Source: Ramlibacter ginsenosidimutans
GTDB lineage: Bacteria; Pseudomonadota; Gammaproteobacteria; Burkholderiales; Burkholderiaceae_C
NCBI RefSeq assembly: GCF_042678185.1
Contig: NZ_JBHUDQ010000014.1
Length of the DNA: 64,000 nt
Direction: 5' to 3' (one strand)
Below are positions 51,111 to 60,181 of this stretch, in pieces. The translations under genes were made by a program, and so were the position numbers. The stretch's first letter is position 1. The number at the start of each line of letters is the position of its first letter. The notes beneath the pieces were generated by a model. That model did no database searches. It saw only the letters and a list, made by a program, of their open reading frames with translations, and was not told the DNA's origin.

Positions 51111-52142
51111 ATGCACCCATTCACCCTGGGCGATTTCGATTTCGCCCTGCCTCCCGAACTGATCGCCCAGCACCCGGCCGCCGAACGCAGCGGCTCGCGG
51201 CTGCTGGATGGCACGGGGCCCGCTCCCGTCGATCGCATCTTCCGCGACCTGCCCTCGCTGCTCGCGCCCGGCGACCTGCTGGTCTTCAACGACACGCAGG
51301 TGGTCAAGGCGCGCCTGTTCGGCGAGAAGCCCACCGGCGGCAAGCTGGAACTGCTGGTCGAACGCGTGCTGCCAGGCCACGAGGTCGTCGCCCACATGCG
51401 GGTGAGCAAGAAGCCGCCCGTGGGCACGCAGCTGCGCATGGATGGCGGCTTCACCGCGACGTTGCTCGGACGCTATCCGCAGGAGGACGGGCCGCTGTTC
51501 CGGTTCGGGTTCAGCGCGGACCCTTACGCACTGATGGAGCAGCATGGCCACGTGCCGCTGCCACCCTACATCACGCACGCGGACAGCGAGGAAGACGCGC
51601 ATCGCTACCAGACCGTGTTCGCGAAGAACCCGGGCGCCGTCGCCGCGCCCACCGCAGCCCTGCACTTCGACGAAGCGGTGCTCCGCGCCTTGGCCGAGCG
51701 TGGCGTCGAGCGCGCGAGCGTCACCCTGCACGTGGGCGCCGGCACCTTCCAGCCGGTGAAGACGGAGAACATCGCCGAGCACCGCATGCACAGCGAGTGG
51801 TACGAGGTGCCGCAGGCCACGCAGGATGCGATCGCGCGGCTGCGCGCGCGCGGCGGCCGGCTCGTCGCGGTCGGCACGACCACCGTGCGCACGCTGGAGT
51901 CGTGGGCACGCAGCGGCCAGGCGAGCGGCGACACCGACATCTTCATCACGCCGGGGTTCGCGTTCCGGCAGGTCGACGTGCTGCTCACCAACTTCCACCT
52001 TCCCAAATCCACGCTGATGATGCTGGTGAGCGCCTTCGCCGGCTACGAGCACATCATGGCGCTGTACCGGCACGCGATCGCCGCGCGCTACCGCTTCTTC
52101 AGCTACGGCGACGCCATGCTGCTCGCGCGCAGCCCCACCTGA
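51111..52142 (+). CDS. queA: S-adenosylmethionine:tRNA ribosyltransferase-isomerase
   Basis: A 343-residue enzyme that adds the epoxycyclopentane ring of queuosine to preQ1 in tRNA. It opens FTLGDFDFALPPELIAQHPA and has VTLHVGAGTFQPVKTENIAE and TPGFAFRQVDVLLTNFHLPK. The ATG at 51111 gives the normal N-terminus; the longer open frame upstream overlaps recG. It forms an operon with tgt, eight bases downstream. Confidence 0.97.
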   Translation: MHPFTLGDFDFALPPELIAQHPAAERSGSRLLDGTGPAPVDRIFRDLPSLLAPGDLLVFNDTQVVKARLFGEKPTGGKLELLVERVLPGHEVVAHMRVSKKPPVGTQLRMDGGFTATLLGRYPQEDGPLFRFGFSADPYALMEQHGHVPLPPYITHADSEEDAHRYQTVFAKNPGAVAAPTAALHFDEAVLRALAERGVERASVTLHVGAGTFQPVKTENIAEHRMHSEWYEVPQATQDAIARLRARGGRLVAVGTTTVRTLESWARSGQASGDTDIFITPGFAFRQVDVLLTNFHLPKSTLMMLVSAFAGYEHIMALYRHAIAARYRFFSYGDAMLLARSPT

Positions 52143-52150
52143 GAACGACG

Positions 52151-53311
52151 ATGCTGAAATTCGAACTCCACAAGACCGAGGGCCTGGCGCGCCGCGGCAC
52201 GCTCACGCTGAACCACGGCATGGTGCAGACGCCGATCTTCATGCCCGTGGGCACCTACGGCACCGTCAAGGGCGTGATGCCGCGCTCGCTGGAGGAGATG
52301 GGCGCGCAGATCATCCTGGGCAACACCTTCCACCTGTGGATGCGCCCGGGCCTCGACGTGCTGAAGCAGTTCGGAGGCCTGCACCGCTTCGAGCAGTGGC
52401 ACAAGCCCATCCTCACGGACTCGGGCGGCTTCCAGGTGTGGAGCCTGGGCGAGATGCGCAAAATCAGCGAGGAGGGCGTGAAGTTCGCCTCGCCGGTGAA
52501 CGGCGACCGCCTGTTCCTCACGCCCGAGACCTCGATGCAGATCCAGGCGGCGCTGAACTCGGACATCGTCATGCAGTTCGACGAATGCACGCCTTACGAG
52601 ACCAAGGGCCACCGCACCACGGAGGCGGAAGCGCGCTTCTCGATGGAGCTGTCGCGCCGTTGGGCCGTGCGCTGCCGCGCCGAGTTCGACCGGCTGGAGA
52701 ACCCCAACGCGCTGTTCGGCATCGTGCAAGGCGGCATGTTCGAGAACCTGCGCGAGGAATCGCTGCAGGCGCTGGTGGAGATGGACTTCCCGGGCTACGC
52801 CGTTGGCGGCGTCAGCGTGGGCGAGCCCAAGGACGAGATGCTGCGCATCATGGCGCACACGCCGCACCGTCTGCCCGCGAACAAGCCGCGCTACCTGATG
52901 GGCGTGGGCACGCCGGAGGACCTGGTGGAAGGCGTGGCCCAAGGCGTGGACATGTTCGACTGCGTCATGCCGACGCGCAACGCCCGCAACGGCCACCTGT
53001 TCACCCGTTTCGGCGACCTGAAGATCCGCAACGCGAAGCACCGCAGCGACGAGCGTCCGCTGGACGAAACCTGCACCTGCTACACCTGCCGCGGAACCAC
53101 CAACCCGGACGGCAGCGTCACCGGTGGCTTCTCGCGCGCCTACCTGCACCACCTCGATCGCTGCGGCGAGATGCTGGGTCCGATGCTGGCCACGATCCAC
53201 AACCTGCACTTCTACCTGAACCTGATGCGCGAGATCCGTGACGCGCTCGACGCGGGCCGCTTCGCGCAGTTCGCGCAGGCGTTCCGGCAGGACCGTCAGC
53301 GGGGCGTTTGA
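52151..53311 (+). CDS. tgt: Queuine tRNA-ribosyltransferase
   Basis: A 386-residue TIM-barrel enzyme that swaps guanine for preQ1 at the tRNA wobble position. The catalytic nucleophile Asp is in VDMFDCVMPTRNAR, the general acid/base is in ILTDSGGFQVWSL, and the zinc site is CTCYTC with a downstream His. It follows queA. A long inverted repeat lies after its stop. Confidence 0.97.
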   Translation: MLKFELHKTEGLARRGTLTLNHGMVQTPIFMPVGTYGTVKGVMPRSLEEMGAQIILGNTFHLWMRPGLDVLKQFGGLHRFEQWHKPILTDSGGFQVWSLGEMRKISEEGVKFASPVNGDRLFLTPETSMQIQAALNSDIVMQFDECTPYETKGHRTTEAEARFSMELSRRWAVRCRAEFDRLENPNALFGIVQGGMFENLREESLQALVEMDFPGYAVGGVSVGEPKDEMLRIMAHTPHRLPANKPRYLMGVGTPEDLVEGVAQGVDMFDCVMPTRNARNGHLFTRFGDLKIRNAKHRSDERPLDETCTCYTCRGTTNPDGSVTGGFSRAYLHHLDRCGEMLGPMLATIHNLHFYLNLMREIRDALDAGRFAQFAQAFRQDRQRGV

Positions 53312-53327
53312 TCCAGGCTTGCGGTCT

Positions 53328-53413
53328 CGTAGGCTGGTGGTGAGCAACGCGAACCCCAGCGATCCAGCGTAGCGCTGCGAGCTGGGGTTCGCTGCGCTCA
53401 CCGCCAGCCCACG
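53328..53413. repeat. Long imperfect inverted repeat between convergent genes
   Basis: Two 33-base arms (53328-53360 and 53381-53413) match at 28 of 33 positions as inverted copies around a 20-base loop. The arms start GTAGGCTGGTGGTGAGC and end GCGAACCCCAGC. It fills the gap between the convergent tgt and zinc-ribbon genes. It is probably a member of a dispersed intergenic palindrome family in this genome and may act as a two-way terminator. Confidence 0.7.
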
Positions 53414-53416
53414 AAG

Positions 53417-54481
53417 TCAGGTCGCGGCAGGGATCAATCGCGTGAACGCCCCCGCCCCCGTCCCGCAGGCGTGGCAGAACTTCGCGAACGCGCTCTTGCG
53501 CGTCGCGCACTGCGGGCAGCGGTCGTACAGCCCGATGCCGCAGTGCGGACAGAAGTCGATCTTGTCGTTGCGCAGGTCCACCGGCCGCTCGCAACCGGGG
53601 CATACACCCTTGGCGAGCCGCGCGAGCGCGGTGTCGTAGCTCAGCTCCTCGCGCCGCTGCACGTCCGGCAGTTGCTCTGCGGCCTTCTGCCGCTCCAGGT
53701 AGCGGTTCAGCGCCACAATGGCCTGCCGGCCCGCGACCACCGTGACGACGATGCCCACGATGTAGCGCACGTAGCCGCCGTAGCTGGGAAGGTAGGGCAC
53801 CAGTTCGACGAAGAACGTGAACAGCGCGAACATCGCGAAGCCCCACACGAACGGCCACCACGTGCCGTGCCGGTGCTTGCGCAGCAGCCAGCCGCCGATC
53901 ACCAGCAAGGGCAGTGTGAGCGCCAGCCGATACAGGAATACGCGCAGTTCCACGCGCCGCGCCTCCTGGTTCAACTTGCGGTAAGCCTCCTGCTCCATGT
54001 CCTGCAGTTGCTGGCGAGCCCGTGCCTGCCCCTGCCGCAGATCCAGCAGCACCTGATCCTGCCGCTGCTCCGCGGCTTGCGCGGCGCGTTCGGCCTGCTT
54101 CAGCCGGTCGAGCGCCTGCGTGCGTGCGACGAGATCCGGGTCCTGTTCGGACAGTTGCGTCGCGCGGCGGGTGGCGAGCCAGTTCTGGAAAGTCTCGCGT
54201 CCGGTCTGCGTGTCGGACTCGGCGACGCGCCGCTTCAGCCGGGCTTGCTCCAGCGCATCCTGCGCCTCGCGTGCGCTGCGCTCCGACTGCTGGATGCCGG
54301 CCCGCAGGCGGTCGGCGGCGGCCTTGTCCAGGAAGTCCTCGACCTGCAGCGGCTTCTCCACCTTGGGCAGGTCCCCGACGATGGTGCTCCCCAGTCCGAT
54401 CAGGAAGCCTGCGAACACCACCGCAACCAGCCACAGGCCGCGGCGGAACCATTGCTCGGACAGGCGCAGTGCCTTGCTCAT
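53417..54481 (-). CDS. Membrane protein with coiled coil and C-terminal zinc ribbons
   Basis: A 354-residue protein of unknown function. An N-terminal membrane helix (about 16-36) is followed by a long charged coiled coil (about 45-175), further hydrophobic helices (about 182-200, 209-228, 235-255) and two zinc-ribbon knuckle pairs: CPGC with CPHC and CPQC with CHAC (about 293-340). The zinc part is probably cytoplasmic. It is the only gene between the tgt repeat and the acyltransferase operon. I do not recognise a function. Confidence 0.8.
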   Translation of the reverse strand: MSKALRLSEQWFRRGLWLVAVVFAGFLIGLGSTIVGDLPKVEKPLQVEDFLDKAAADRLRAGIQQSERSAREAQDALEQARLKRRVAESDTQTGRETFQNWLATRRATQLSEQDPDLVARTQALDRLKQAERAAQAAEQRQDQVLLDLRQGQARARQQLQDMEQEAYRKLNQEARRVELRVFLYRLALTLPLLVIGGWLLRKHRHGTWWPFVWGFAMFALFTFFVELVPYLPSYGGYVRYIVGIVVTVVAGRQAIVALNRYLERQKAAEQLPDVQRREELSYDTALARLAKGVCPGCERPVDLRNDKIDFCPHCGIGLYDRCPQCATRKSAFAKFCHACGTGAGAFTRLIPAAT

Positions 54482-54556
54482 TCCGTTTCCCTCCGTCGTT
54501 TGTCGGGTAGCGCCGACTTATTCCCTCACGCGATGAAAGCCCCCCTCGCGGCGGCG

Positions 54557-56497
54557 TCACGCGGCCAGCAGGTGCGCGACGCGTTGCTGCAGCACGTCCG
54601 GCTGCACCTGGGCGGGCGCGAGCGCCGTGCCGATGTTCAGCCCGACGCGGTTGAAGATGCCGCGCCGGAAGGGCCGCACCATCGCGCCGTGCTCCTCGAT
54701 GCGGCTGAAGAAAGAACCCCACAGATCGGTCAGCGCCATCGGCACCACGGGCGGCTCCACGCCATCGGCGCGCGCACGCTCCAGCACTTTCATGATCCCG
54801 GCCTTGAAGGGCTGCAGCTGCCCGTCGCGCGTGATCGATCCCTCGGGGAAGATCGCCAGCAGGTCACCTTCGCGCAGCACCTGCGCCGCGCGCTCGAAGG
54901 CGGCTTCGTACACCGCGGAGTCTTCCTTCTGCGGCGCGACGGGAATGGCCTTGGCCAGGCGGAACAGCCAGCCGAGCACCGGCACCTGGAAGATGCGGTG
55001 GTCCATCATGAAGTAGATCGGGCGCGGGCTCGCCGCCATCAGCAGCACGGCGTCGACGAAGCTCACGTGGTTGCAGGCCAGCACCGCGGGGCCGGCGACC
55101 GGGATGTGCTCCTCGCCCTGCACGCGGAAGCGGTACACGAGATGCGTGACCACCCAGGCCACGAAGCGCAGCAGGTACTCGGGCACCAGCAGGAAGATGT
55201 AGCCGGCGACCAGCGCATTGGCGATGCCGGTGAACAGGAAGATCTGCGGAATCGTCGCGCCGGCGGACAGCAGCGCACCGGCAATCAGCGCGCTGGCGAT
55301 CATGAACAGCGCGTTCAGGATGTTGTTGGCGGCGATGATGCGCGCACGGTGCGTGGGCTGCGCGCGGAGCTGGATCAGCGCATACATGGGCACCGAATAG
55401 AGGCCGGCGAACAGCGAGAGCAGGGCCAGGTCCGCCATCACGCGCCAATGCGCCGCCTGCGCGAGAAACTGCGTGACGGTGAGCGACCCGGCCGGCGGCA
55501 GGGCATGCGACGAGAAGTACAGGTCCACGGCGAAGACCGTCATGCCGATCGCCCCGAGCGGCACCAGGCCGATGTCCACGTGGCGCCGCGACAGCATCTC
55601 GCACAGCAGCGAACCCGTGCCGATGCCGATCGAGAACACCACCAGCAGCAGCGAAGCGACGTGCTCGTCCCCGTGCAGCACCTCCTTGGCGAAACTGGGG
55701 AACTGGCTCAGGAACACCGCGCCGAAGAACCACATCCAGCTGATGCCCAGCAGCGAGCGGAACACGACGACGTTCCCGTGCGCGAGCCTCAGGTTGCGCC
55801 AGGTTTCGGTGAACGGATTCCAGTTGATCTTCAGGCCCGGGTCGGTTGCCGGCGACACCGGCACCCATTGCGCCACCAGACGGCCCGCCGCGGCCAGTGC
55901 GATGCAGCCTACGCCGACCCAGTGCGGCCCCACCTGCGGCACCGCGACGATCAGGCCGCCCGCCACGTTGCCCAGGAGGATGGCCACGAAGGTGCCCATC
56001 TCCACCATGCCATTGCCCCCGGTGAGCTCGCGTTCGGCCAGGTGTTGCGGCAGGTAGGCGAACTTCACCGGTCCGAAGATCGTCGAGTGCAGCCCCATGA
56101 GGAAGGTGCAGGCCAGCAGCACGACGACGTTCGCCGTGAAGAAGCCGAAGGCCGCGAGCAGCATGATGACTATCTCCAGCCACTTGACGAAGCGCACCAG
56201 GCTGCGCTTGTCGAACTTGTCGGCGAGCTGTCCGCTGGTGGCGGAGAACAGCAGGAAGGGCAGGATGAACAGCGCGCCGATCACCAGGCCCGCCATCGCC
56301 GGCGGCATCCAGGCCACCTGCAGCTGGTAGGTGACCATCACGGTGAACGCGAACTTGAACAGGTTGTCGTTCGCGGCCCCGGCGAACTGCGTCCAGAAGA
56401 AGGGCGCGAAGCGCCGCTGCTTCAGCAACGCGAACTGGTTCGGGTGCTCTTCGTGCGCAGGCGACGGCAGCGTGGCCACGCTGGCGGTGTTGTCCAT
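54557..56497 (-). CDS. MFS transporter fused to 1-acyl-glycerophosphate acyltransferase (LplT-Aas-like)
   Basis: A 646-residue fusion. Residues about 20-410 are a 12-helix MFS domain of the lysophospholipid transporter type (NDNLFKFAFTVMVTYQL). Residues about 435-640 are a PlsC-type acyltransferase with the HX4D motif NHVSFVD (His477, Asp482) and FPEGSITRDG. The AMP-ligase part of E. coli Aas is absent. It would flip lysophospholipid inward and re-acylate it. The ATG at 56497 has a strong GGAGGAG site; a further ATG at 56512 is less likely. It lies 14 bases after the CREST gene, so lipid repair is a likely theme. Confidence 0.92.
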   Translation of the reverse strand: MDNTASVATLPSPAHEEHPNQFALLKQRRFAPFFWTQFAGAANDNLFKFAFTVMVTYQLQVAWMPPAMAGLVIGALFILPFLLFSATSGQLADKFDKRSLVRFVKWLEIVIMLLAAFGFFTANVVVLLACTFLMGLHSTIFGPVKFAYLPQHLAERELTGGNGMVEMGTFVAILLGNVAGGLIVAVPQVGPHWVGVGCIALAAAGRLVAQWVPVSPATDPGLKINWNPFTETWRNLRLAHGNVVVFRSLLGISWMWFFGAVFLSQFPSFAKEVLHGDEHVASLLLVVFSIGIGTGSLLCEMLSRRHVDIGLVPLGAIGMTVFAVDLYFSSHALPPAGSLTVTQFLAQAAHWRVMADLALLSLFAGLYSVPMYALIQLRAQPTHRARIIAANNILNALFMIASALIAGALLSAGATIPQIFLFTGIANALVAGYIFLLVPEYLLRFVAWVVTHLVYRFRVQGEEHIPVAGPAVLACNHVSFVDAVLLMAASPRPIYFMMDHRIFQVPVLGWLFRLAKAIPVAPQKEDSAVYEAAFERAAQVLREGDLLAIFPEGSITRDGQLQPFKAGIMKVLERARADGVEPPVVPMALTDLWGSFFSRIEEHGAMVRPFRRGIFNRVGLNIGTALAPAQVQPDVLQQRVAHLLAA

Positions 56498-56511
56498 GGC
56501 GTTCTCCTCCA

Positions 56512-57300
56512 TCACGTAGCCCGGGCCACGTTCCCCGTCCCATTCTGCCGCCGCCTCAGCGGCAGGAGGGCGACGATCACGGGCGCTGCGGCCAAAGCGG
56601 CCGCGACGTGCTTGAGGGTGTGGCCGGACAACAACTCGCCGCTGGCGGCGAGCACGGCATGGTCGTTGACCTCGAACAGCTTGGCGATCGCGTAGGCGAG
56701 CAGCACGAGGCTCCAGCGCACCGGCAGCGTCGCCAGCCTCTGCGAACCCGTCGCGAGCACCAGCAGCACGAGTGCGATGCCACCGAACTGCACCACTGCC
56801 CACGGCAGCACGTTGCCCGTGCGCAGCCAGAACAGCACGCTGGCCGGTGCTGCCAGCAGCAGCCCGACGCACAGTGCCCGGCCCGCCCGATCGCTCACCC
56901 GGCCTGCGGCGACGAGTCCGAGCAGGCCGGCGAAGGCCACGCTCATCGAGCCGCGGTCGATCGCCAGGCCAATGTCGTCCGGAGCGAGGTGGTACCAGCT
57001 CGATCCTGCGGCGGTCACGAGCAGGCCTATGAAGAAGACCTGCGCGCAGCCGCGCTGCGTAGGGTGCAGCTGCGACAGGCGCGCCCTGTGCAGCAGCACG
57101 AGCCCCCACGCGCCTGCCGCCGCAAACGGCAGGTTGGACAGCACGTCCAGCGCGTGCGGTATGCCGAACAGCGCACGCTGGTCCGCGAACGCGTGGGCGT
57201 CGGGCGGCTGCGCGACGGCGGGCGCTAGCAGGGCGAGCGCCACGAGCGCGGCGCAGGCCAGGACCAGGTGCATCTCGGGACGGGTCAATCGATACCGCAC
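56512..57300 (-). CDS. CREST-family membrane hydrolase (putative ceramidase)
   Basis: A 262-residue seven-helix membrane protein. The CREST zinc-site residues are visible: Ser100 and His104 in GSSWYHLAPDD, Asp115, and His227/His231 in HTLKHVAAAL. Relatives include alkaline ceramidases and PAQR receptors. I chose the GTG at 57300 with an AGGAA ribosome site; the longer frame from 57381 adds a basic N-terminal tail. It is followed by the acyltransferase-transporter gene and is divergent from the XRE regulator. Amide- or ester-lipid hydrolysis is inferred from the family. Confidence 0.82.
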   Translation of the reverse strand: MRYRLTRPEMHLVLACAALVALALLAPAVAQPPDAHAFADQRALFGIPHALDVLSNLPFAAAGAWGLVLLHRARLSQLHPTQRGCAQVFFIGLLVTAAGSSWYHLAPDDIGLAIDRGSMSVAFAGLLGLVAAGRVSDRAGRALCVGLLLAAPASVLFWLRTGNVLPWAVVQFGGIALVLLVLATGSQRLATLPVRWSLVLLAYAIAKLFEVNDHAVLAASGELLSGHTLKHVAAALAAAPVIVALLPLRRRQNGTGNVARAT

Positions 57301-57391
57301 GGCAATTCCTGTGGAAAGAAGGCCGCAGTCTGCGAAACGGCGCTGGGCCGGTCTCGCATTTTCGGCTAGATTGCGGCGCATCGTCCTTTCG

Positions 57392-57408
57392 GTATCGCCA
57401 GCCGATAC
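57392..57408. promoter_or_regulatory. Palindrome before the XRE regulator
   Basis: GTATCG (57392-57397) and CGATAC (57403-57408) form a perfect inverted repeat with a 5-base spacer. It ends six bases before the regulator's ATG, where a ribosome site would be, so bound regulator could block both transcription and the divergent lipid operon. No clear ribosome site is otherwise visible. Confidence 0.5.
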
Positions 57409-57413
57409 TTTCC

Positions 57414-58148
57414 ATGAGCACCACCGCCGACCTCGTCCTCACGCTCAAGAAGGAGCTGAAGTCCGCGCAGATGACCTATGCGGACCTCGCCCGCGGCCTG
57501 GGCATGGCGGAGTCCAGCGTCAAGCGCATGCTGGCCCAGGGCGACATGACGCTGTCCCGCATCGACGCCATCTGCCGCGTGCTCAAGCTGGACTTCGCCG
57601 AACTCGCGCGCCGCGTGGCCGATGCGCAGCCCTTGCTGAAGGAGCTGACGCACGAGCAGGAAAGGGCGGTGGTCTCGGACAAGAAGCTGTTGCTGTGCGC
57701 GATCTGCGTGCTGTCGCAGTGGACGCTGGAGCAGATCACGACGGAGTACCGGCTGGGCGAAGCCGAGTGCATCAAGTACTTCGCCCAGCTCGATCGCCTG
57801 GGCATCATCGAGCTGCGCCCGCTCAATCGCTACCGGCTCAAGCTGGCCAAGGCCTTCCGCTGGCGGCCGCACGGACCGGTGATGGACTACTTCCGCGAGC
57901 ACGTGGTGCTGGACTACTTCAACGGCGGCTTCGACGGGCCCGGCGAATGCATGCTCCTCGTGCACGGCTCCGTGAGCCGCGCCATCGCGTCCTCCTTCGT
58001 CGACCGGCTGCAGCGCGTCGCGCAGGACTTCGCGCAGCAGCACCAGGCCGACCAGAAGCTGCCGCAGTCGCAGCGCGAGGGCTACACCGTGGTGCTCGCG
58101 ATGCGCAGCTGGGAGTTCTCGGCTTTCACCCAGCTGCGGCGCAAGTGA
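57414..58148 (+). CDS. XRE-family transcriptional regulator
   Basis: A 244-residue protein. The N-terminal HTH (about 10-63) reads MTYADLARGLGMAESSVKRM, typical of Cro/CI-type domains. The rest includes a possible winged-helix middle (WTLEQITTEYRLGEAECIKYFAQ) and a C-terminal part of unknown fold. It is divergent from the ceramidase-like gene across 113 bases holding a palindrome. The regulon is inferred to be that lipid pair. Its 3' end converges with the FIST gene. Confidence 0.85.
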   Translation: MSTTADLVLTLKKELKSAQMTYADLARGLGMAESSVKRMLAQGDMTLSRIDAICRVLKLDFAELARRVADAQPLLKELTHEQERAVVSDKKLLLCAICVLSQWTLEQITTEYRLGEAECIKYFAQLDRLGIIELRPLNRYRLKLAKAFRWRPHGPVMDYFREHVVLDYFNGGFDGPGECMLLVHGSVSRAIASSFVDRLQRVAQDFAQQHQADQKLPQSQREGYTVVLAMRSWEFSAFTQLRRK

Positions 58149-58166
58149 GCGCCGCGCCGCGCAGCG

Positions 58167-59426
58167 CTAGCGGAACACCGTGAGCACGCCCGTGTAGCCA
58201 TAGAGGTGGCTGCGCGCGATTTCGCCGTTGGCGAAGAAGCCCACCAGCGGCACGTCGCCGAGCGCGCGCCGCACGATCTGCAGCTCCGCGCTCGGCCCGC
58301 CGAAGTGCGGTCCCCCGCGGCCCGAGCAGCTGACGTACACGGCACCCGCGATGGCGCGCTCAGGCGTGGGCGCGGCCAGTGCGTCGGCGGCGGCCAACGC
58401 GGTGGCCGCGGCGAGCGGCAGCTCCTCGGGCTCCACCTCCTCGCGGATCTCGGCGCAGATGCGCACGAGGTCGGCGCGCGCCGCTTCCACGTTGCGACGG
58501 CAGAACGCGAGCTTCATGCCCTCTTCCACGTTCTGCGCGATGGCCACGCCGCGGCGGCGCGGGTCGAGGCCGATGATGTGGCGCACGATGACGTCCTCGC
58601 CGAAGTGGCCGCTGCGGCTCACTGGCGTGCTCGCCACGTCGTCGCTCGGCTCCGTGAGCCCGACGAGCGTCTGGCGCAAGGCGGCGACCGCGGCCTGCGG
58701 CTGCTCCAGCGTGAGCTGCAGGTCCTCCAGCAACACGTCGAGCGCGGGCTCGCCATCCAGCTCGGTGACGAGGTTGCCGTCGGCCGCCGTGATGCGGCGC
58801 TCGGGCGCCACCGGCTGGCAGCCTTGCGTCACGCGCGAGACGATCTGAACGCCTTCGCCGAACGCCACGCCGGAGAGGCCGCCGCGGAACACGCCGCCGG
58901 CCTTGCCGTGGCCGCGCAGGTTGCCGTTGCCGCCGACCGCGAATTGCACGACGTCACCGCGGCTGGCTGCGAGCCCGCCGAACAGGTAGCCGGTCACCGT
59001 GCGATCGGCCATCTCGGCCACCAGCTCGCCCAGTTCCGGCGTGGAGCCGTCCGCGTGGACCAGGGCGGTGTACGGCCGGAAGGTCGCGGGCAGCGGCGCG
59101 ACGCCGGAAAACACGCGGTACTGGTCGCTCGGCAGCGCGCACAGCATCACGGCCAGCGCGGGCTCGTCGAAGTACTCCACGTTGGAGGAGGCGATGCCGA
59201 TGCCCACCGTGCCGGACCAGTCGGTCACGGTCGGCAGCTCCGCGCCGAGGTGGTCCAGGATGTCCTGCGCCGAGGCCGCGTAGTGGTCCGTGATGTACAC
59301 GAGCGCCAGCGTCGGATGCGCCGCGTAGGTGGGCAACGTCATCTGCGCACGCAACTGCGCGAGCACGAGCCCGGCCGCCATCTGCCACTGCGGGTGCGTG
59401 GCATGGCCGAAGGGAAACAACTGCAC
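58167..59426 (-). CDS. FIST-domain protein
   Basis: A 419-residue protein with an N-terminal FIST domain (about 1-210) and FIST_C domain (about 220-400, GFFANGEIARSHLYGYTGVL at the end is typical). FIST domains are proposed small-ligand (for example amino acid) sensors in signal proteins. Here it is stand-alone, without kinase or cyclase. I chose the GTG at 59426, which has a GGGAG ribosome site and lies 14 bases after phaM. It is probably co-transcribed with phaM. Confidence 0.87.
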   Translation of the reverse strand: MQLFPFGHATHPQWQMAAGLVLAQLRAQMTLPTYAAHPTLALVYITDHYAASAQDILDHLGAELPTVTDWSGTVGIGIASSNVEYFDEPALAVMLCALPSDQYRVFSGVAPLPATFRPYTALVHADGSTPELGELVAEMADRTVTGYLFGGLAASRGDVVQFAVGGNGNLRGHGKAGGVFRGGLSGVAFGEGVQIVSRVTQGCQPVAPERRITAADGNLVTELDGEPALDVLLEDLQLTLEQPQAAVAALRQTLVGLTEPSDDVASTPVSRSGHFGEDVIVRHIIGLDPRRRGVAIAQNVEEGMKLAFCRRNVEAARADLVRICAEIREEVEPEELPLAAATALAAADALAAPTPERAIAGAVYVSCSGRGGPHFGGPSAELQIVRRALGDVPLVGFFANGEIARSHLYGYTGVLTVFR

Positions 59427-59440
59427 GGCGGCTCCCGGGA

Positions 59441-60139
59441 CTACGCCGCCTTGCGGGGCGGCCGCTTGCGCGCCGCGGTCTTCCTGGCGGCCTTGGCCGG
59501 GGCTTTCGCGGCGGCGGACGCCTTGGCCCTGGCGGCCGGCTCCATCGCCGCGGCGGTCTGCGCGACGTCCTTCATCGCATTGGCGGCGATTTCCTGGAAC
59601 TGGTTGGTGAGCGAACTCCACCATTGCAGCGGGTCCACCGCCGGCGCGCCTGACGCGCCGTTGCCGCCCTTGGCCTTCTTCTCGGGCGGCGCTTCCTTCG
59701 CCGGCTCCTGCGCGGACTCCTTCGCCGGCTCCTCGGCAGCCTTGCGGCGGCCGCCGCCACTTGCCATGTTGCCCGCCATCGTGCCGGCCGCGCCCGCCAT
59801 CTTCTGCATGCTGGACATGTTCTCGGAGGTCTTGAGCTTCAGCGCGTTGGCCACTTCGCCCATGCTCACGTTCATGCCCTGCAGGGTGGCCAGCGTCATG
59901 CGCTGGACTTCGAGCGCCTGGATCGTCGCGCCGAGGGCCTTGCTGTTCTGGTCCAGCCAGAAGTGCACCGCCTTCAGGTCCGAGATCCGCTTCTCGAGTT
60001 CCTCCACGTTCAGCGTGGGAGCGATCCAGCTGGACAGAGTGGGCATCTGCGGCATCGACGACGCGCCCTTGGACAGGTTCTGCAGGAAATCGAAACCCGG
60101 GACCAGCGTGGCAAAGCCGAAGTTCGTGTTGTCGCTCAT
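59441..60139 (-). CDS. phaM: PHB granule-associated protein PhaM
   Basis: A 232-residue PhaM-type protein. The N-terminal part (about 30-120) is a phasin-like helical region with LEKRISDLKAVHFWLDQNSK. The C-terminus is rich in Lys, Ala and Pro with KAPAKAARKTAARKRPPRK, histone-like, which in Ralstonia tethers polyhydroxybutyrate granules to DNA and activates PHB synthase. An AGGAG ribosome site precedes the ATG. It supports a PHB-storing betaproteobacterium. Confidence 0.9.
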   Translation of the reverse strand: MSDNTNFGFATLVPGFDFLQNLSKGASSMPQMPTLSSWIAPTLNVEELEKRISDLKAVHFWLDQNSKALGATIQALEVQRMTLATLQGMNVSMGEVANALKLKTSENMSSMQKMAGAAGTMAGNMASGGGRRKAAEEPAKESAQEPAKEAPPEKKAKGGNGASGAPAVDPLQWWSSLTNQFQEIAANAMKDVAQTAAAMEPAARAKASAAAKAPAKAARKTAARKRPPRKAA

Positions 60140-60181
60140 GGCGCGCTCCTGGGGTGCTGCGGGCTACAGCTTACTCCAGCC

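Noticed and set aside
48233..53311. A 1692-codon plus-strand open frame across oxyR, recG and queA
   Set aside because: Only its last 386 codons (tgt) show a real protein. The rest is antisense to oxyR and recG, or out of frame with queA, with shadow composition.
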